A stretch of 64,000 bases of DNA. Source: Vibrio galatheae (GTDB taxonomy: Bacteria; Pseudomonadota; Gammaproteobacteria; Enterobacterales; Vibrionaceae). The position numbers and the translations under genes were made by a program. Location of the stretch: contig NZ_JXXV01000026.1 of NCBI RefSeq assembly GCF_000967545.1, forward strand, positions 1-64,000, read 5' to 3'. The notes under the pieces are model-generated. The model saw nothing but the letters and a program-made list of their open reading frames with translations. It was not told the origin of the DNA and searched no databases. This document shows positions 61,269 to 64,000 of the stretch, piece by piece. Positions within the stretch are counted from its first letter, which is position 1, and the number at the start of each line of letters is the position of its first letter.

Positions 61269-63977
61269 ATGTGGATTCCTTCTAAATTGACTCGCCCAGC
61301 ACGCTTGCATAACGCCATCGTGCGACCTAGGGTGCTAGACCTGCTTCAACAGGCGCCGTTTTATAAGTTGGTACTGTTTCGCTCACCAGCTGGCTATGGA
61401 AAAACCACGATGGCTGCACAGTGGCTGTCAGACAAATCTCACGTTGGCTGGTATAGCATTGATGAAAGCGACAACGATTCATTTCGCTTTATCAACTACA
61501 TGCTGCAAGCCTTGAACAAGGCGACAGACGGCAGTTGCCCAAATTCGCAAAAACTAGCGGAAAAACGCCAGTTCTCTTCATTGCATTCTCTATTTGGTGA
61601 AGTGTTCACAGAGATGTCTAATTTCCACCAAGAATGCTACTTGGTACTGGATGATTATCACCTGATTGCAGATGATGAGATTCACGAAGCGATGCGTTTT
61701 TTCCTCAAACACATGCCTGATAACGTCACTTTAGTCGTGACAAGTAGAGCGGCTCCGCCTCTTGGTACCGCCAACCTACGTGTGCGCGATCTGATGATAG
61801 AAATTGGTGATGACCTATTAGCGTTTGATACCGAAGAAACCACACGCTTCTTTAACCAGCGCGTTGCTGACGGGATTGATGATATAACCGCAGACAATCT
61901 ACGCAATTATGTAGAAGGTTGGCCATCGGCGTTGCAACTTATCGCCTTGCAAGCTCAACATCAGCACAAAACATTGGCTCAATCTGCTGAGTCATTTTCG
62001 CAATTTAACCATGCGCATTTATGGGACTACTTGGGTGAAGAGGTTTTTGATCTATTAGACAAAGAAACACGTTTATTCCTGCTGCAATGTTCTGTGCTAG
62101 ATCATTTCAATGACCAGCTTGTGAGCGAGCTAACCCAGCGTGAAGATGCGTTAAACATGATTGAGTCACTTAATCGTTTTGGTCTATTTATCCACCCACT
62201 GGAAGGCGAACAAAACTGGTATCGCTTCCATAATCTTTTTGCTGACTTCTTAGCCCATGAGCGCACCGCCCGCATCCCACAGCAAGAAAAGCAGCTACAT
62301 CAGATCGCGGCAAAAGCTTGGCTAAATCTTGCTGCGCCTCATCAAGCGCTACGCCATGCTCAAGAAGGCAACAACAACCAACTCACTGCGGATATTTTGA
62401 GCCAGTATGGTTGGAAGATGTTTAATGGTGGAGAACTGAGAACACTCGAAAAAGCGATTAATTCTCTCTCGTCACAACAGCTTTATAGCGAACCTAAACT
62501 GTGCATGCTGCAAGCTTGGTTAGCGCAAAGTCAGCATCGATACAACGAAGTGGGTGAGTTGCTGTCAAAAGCCGATGAGCAGATGACACATTTCAACGTT
62601 GTACTCAGCGCCAAAGAACAAGGCGAATTCAACGCACTAAGAGCACAGGTCGCGATTAACCAGAACGAACCCGAAAAAGCACTTGAACTCGCCGAATTGG
62701 CGCTCAGTCAGTTAGACAACACGGTTTATCGCAGCCGCATCGTGGCAACATCTGTGGTTGGTGAAGTCAACCATGTTCTTGGTCATTTAAGCCGCGCACT
62801 GCCTATGATGCAGCAGACAGAAAAATTGGCGCGTCAATATCAGGTATACCATCAAGCGCTGTGGGCAATGTTGCAACAAAGTGAGATCTTAATTGCTCAA
62901 GGGTATGTACAAGCCGCATACGAAGTTCAGGATAACGCTTTCAAGTTGATCGAAGAGCATCAACTTCAGCAAGTGCCTCTGCATGAATTCTTGCTCCGCG
63001 TTCGCGCCCAAATCTTATGGTGTTGGAATCGACTGGATGAAGCCGAAGATTGCGCTTACAAAGGACTCCATGTTTTAGGCGATCATAGCCCAAGTAAGCA
63101 CTTACACTGTTACTCAATGTTGGCTCGAATTGCCATAGGCCGAGGTGAGCTGGATAAAGCGGGTAAATTCATTGAACATATTGCTCATTTGCTCAAACAG
63201 TCGACCTATCACGTCGACTGGACAGCCAATGCATCTTTGTCATTGATCCTATTTTGGCAAGCTAAGAGCGACTTAGACACCATCCAGCAGTGGTTGGACA
63301 CGACCGTTCGCCCGCATAGCGCCTGTAACCACTTTACGCAACTTCAATGGCGTAATATTGCTCGTGCTCAAATCGCATTGGAGCAATACGCCGACGCTGC
63401 TGAAACGCTCGCGTTCTTGCAGCAGCAAGCCAAACACAATGAACTACTGACCGATACCAACCGAAATTTAATCGTTCAAACCGTATTGGCAACTGAACAA
63501 GGTGATGAAGCTAGTGCAAGCGAGTATTTAAAACGTGCACTGGAGCTCACCAACCAAACTGGCATGTTAGGTAACTTCCTAGTCGATGGAAGCAAAATTG
63601 GTCATATTCTTGAGAAGCTCAACCAGAAAGGTGAACTGGGCGACTTAGAGCGCCACCGAGCCCAACAGCTTCTTAAAGACATCTCCACCAATCAGCGCAG
63701 TAGCTCTGTCCATTTTGATGAGGAATTTGTCGAAAAGCTGGTTAATCATCCAAACATTCCTGAATTGGTGCGCACCAGTCCACTCACACAGCGTGAGTGG
63801 CAGGTACTTGGTCTGATTTATTCAGGTTTTAGCAACGAACAAATTGCGCAAGAACTGGATGTTGCGGGCACAACCATCAAAACGCACATTCGTAACTTGT
63901 ATCAAAAGCTCAATATCGCCAATCGAAAAGAAGCGATTAAGACCGCCGAGAACTTGTTGCAATTGATGGGTTACTAA
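61269..63977 (+). CDS. malT: Maltose regulon transcriptional activator MalT
   Basis: A 902-residue LuxR-type STAND activator. It has an NTPase domain with Walker A Pro-Ala-Gly-Tyr-Gly-Lys-Thr-Thr (about 41-48) and Asp-Asp-Tyr-His, a central repeat region (about 400-800) that senses maltotriose, and a C-terminal LuxR helix-turn-helix (about 830-895, Leu-Thr-Gln-Arg-Glu-Trp-Gln-Val-Leu). Length equals E. coli MalT. It is divergent from malPQ. The gene ends 23 bp before the window edge. Confidence 0.96.
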   Translation: MWIPSKLTRPARLHNAIVRPRVLDLLQQAPFYKLVLFRSPAGYGKTTMAAQWLSDKSHVGWYSIDESDNDSFRFINYMLQALNKATDGSCPNSQKLAEKRQFSSLHSLFGEVFTEMSNFHQECYLVLDDYHLIADDEIHEAMRFFLKHMPDNVTLVVTSRAAPPLGTANLRVRDLMIEIGDDLLAFDTEETTRFFNQRVADGIDDITADNLRNYVEGWPSALQLIALQAQHQHKTLAQSAESFSQFNHAHLWDYLGEEVFDLLDKETRLFLLQCSVLDHFNDQLVSELTQREDALNMIESLNRFGLFIHPLEGEQNWYRFHNLFADFLAHERTARIPQQEKQLHQIAAKAWLNLAAPHQALRHAQEGNNNQLTADILSQYGWKMFNGGELRTLEKAINSLSSQQLYSEPKLCMLQAWLAQSQHRYNEVGELLSKADEQMTHFNVVLSAKEQGEFNALRAQVAINQNEPEKALELAELALSQLDNTVYRSRIVATSVVGEVNHVLGHLSRALPMMQQTEKLARQYQVYHQALWAMLQQSEILIAQGYVQAAYEVQDNAFKLIEEHQLQQVPLHEFLLRVRAQILWCWNRLDEAEDCAYKGLHVLGDHSPSKHLHCYSMLARIAIGRGELDKAGKFIEHIAHLLKQSTYHVDWTANASLSLILFWQAKSDLDTIQQWLDTTVRPHSACNHFTQLQWRNIARAQIALEQYADAAETLAFLQQQAKHNELLTDTNRNLIVQTVLATEQGDEASASEYLKRALELTNQTGMLGNFLVDGSKIGHILEKLNQKGELGDLERHRAQQLLKDISTNQRSSSVHFDEEFVEKLVNHPNIPELVRTSPLTQREWQVLGLIYSGFSNEQIAQELDVAGTTIKTHIRNLYQKLNIANRKEAIKTAENLLQLMGY

Positions 63978-64000
63978 CTCATTGAGCATACGATAAACAA

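Noticed and set aside
1-64000. CRISPR arrays, tRNA/rRNA genes, insertion sequences, integron attC sites
   Set aside because: No regularly spaced repeats, cloverleaf patterns, transposase or integrase motifs were seen anywhere in the window.

Overview
The window looks like a piece of a Vibrio genome, probably the smaller chromosome (chromosome II). Three things point there: a malT / malP-malQ / glgB block laid out as in Vibrio chromosome II, an ectABC-ask ectoine operon of the marine Vibrio type, and strongly vibrio-like housekeeping proteins. The species cannot be named from the sequence alone. I saw no rRNA, tRNA, CRISPR array, insertion sequence or integron site.

Layout. 0-4.2 kb: a periplasmic binding protein, a leftward rhodanese / TauE-type exporter / ABM monooxygenase / YccF series, and a divergent GlxA-type AraC regulator. 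4.2-6.5 kb: an EamA transporter with a divergent MocR regulator. 6.6-12.3 kb: a YjiH membrane protein, an AstE/aspartoacylase-like hydrolase, and a compact leftward operon (argininosuccinate-synthase-like ligase, 2OG-Fe(II) dioxygenase, EamA exporter) with a divergent LysR regulator. This operon is the best candidate for an undescribed small-molecule pathway. 12.4-19.6 kb: Gfo/Idh oxidoreductase with an MFS transporter, acetyltransferases, an APH-like kinase, a PilZ protein and the glutamate symporter GltS. 19.6-21.2 kb: a 653-bp spacer with a candidate sRNA, then a DUF368 (PopT-type) undecaprenyl-phosphate translocase.

21.3-35.4 kb is a complete aerobactin system: FhuF-type reductase, MFS protein (possible exporter), FhuC/D/B-type importer, iucABCD and the receptor iutA, with Fur-box-like sites in front of the three transcription starts. 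35.5-39.3 kb is the ectABC-ask operon, making ectoine from aspartate. 39.7-44.8 kb holds adenosine deaminase with a divergent Crp/Fnr-type regulator, a CtlX-type citrulline/arginine hydrolase and an ABC exporter. 45-46.6 kb is an AT-rich SIR2-TPR gene that looks like an accessory antiviral gene between conserved neighbours. 46.8-53.5 kb carries AraC/LysE, pirin, DUF2867, prolyl aminopeptidase-like hydrolase, VOC protein, a zinc-ribbon protein, ArfB and a START-domain protein. 53.6-64 kb is the glycogen/maltodextrin block: glgB, malQ and malP leftward, and the activator malT rightward with a CRP-like site upstream.

Several starts were moved from the longest reading frame to an internal codon with a better ribosome-binding site; these are stated per gene. 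Functional calls rest on reading motifs by eye; no database search was run.
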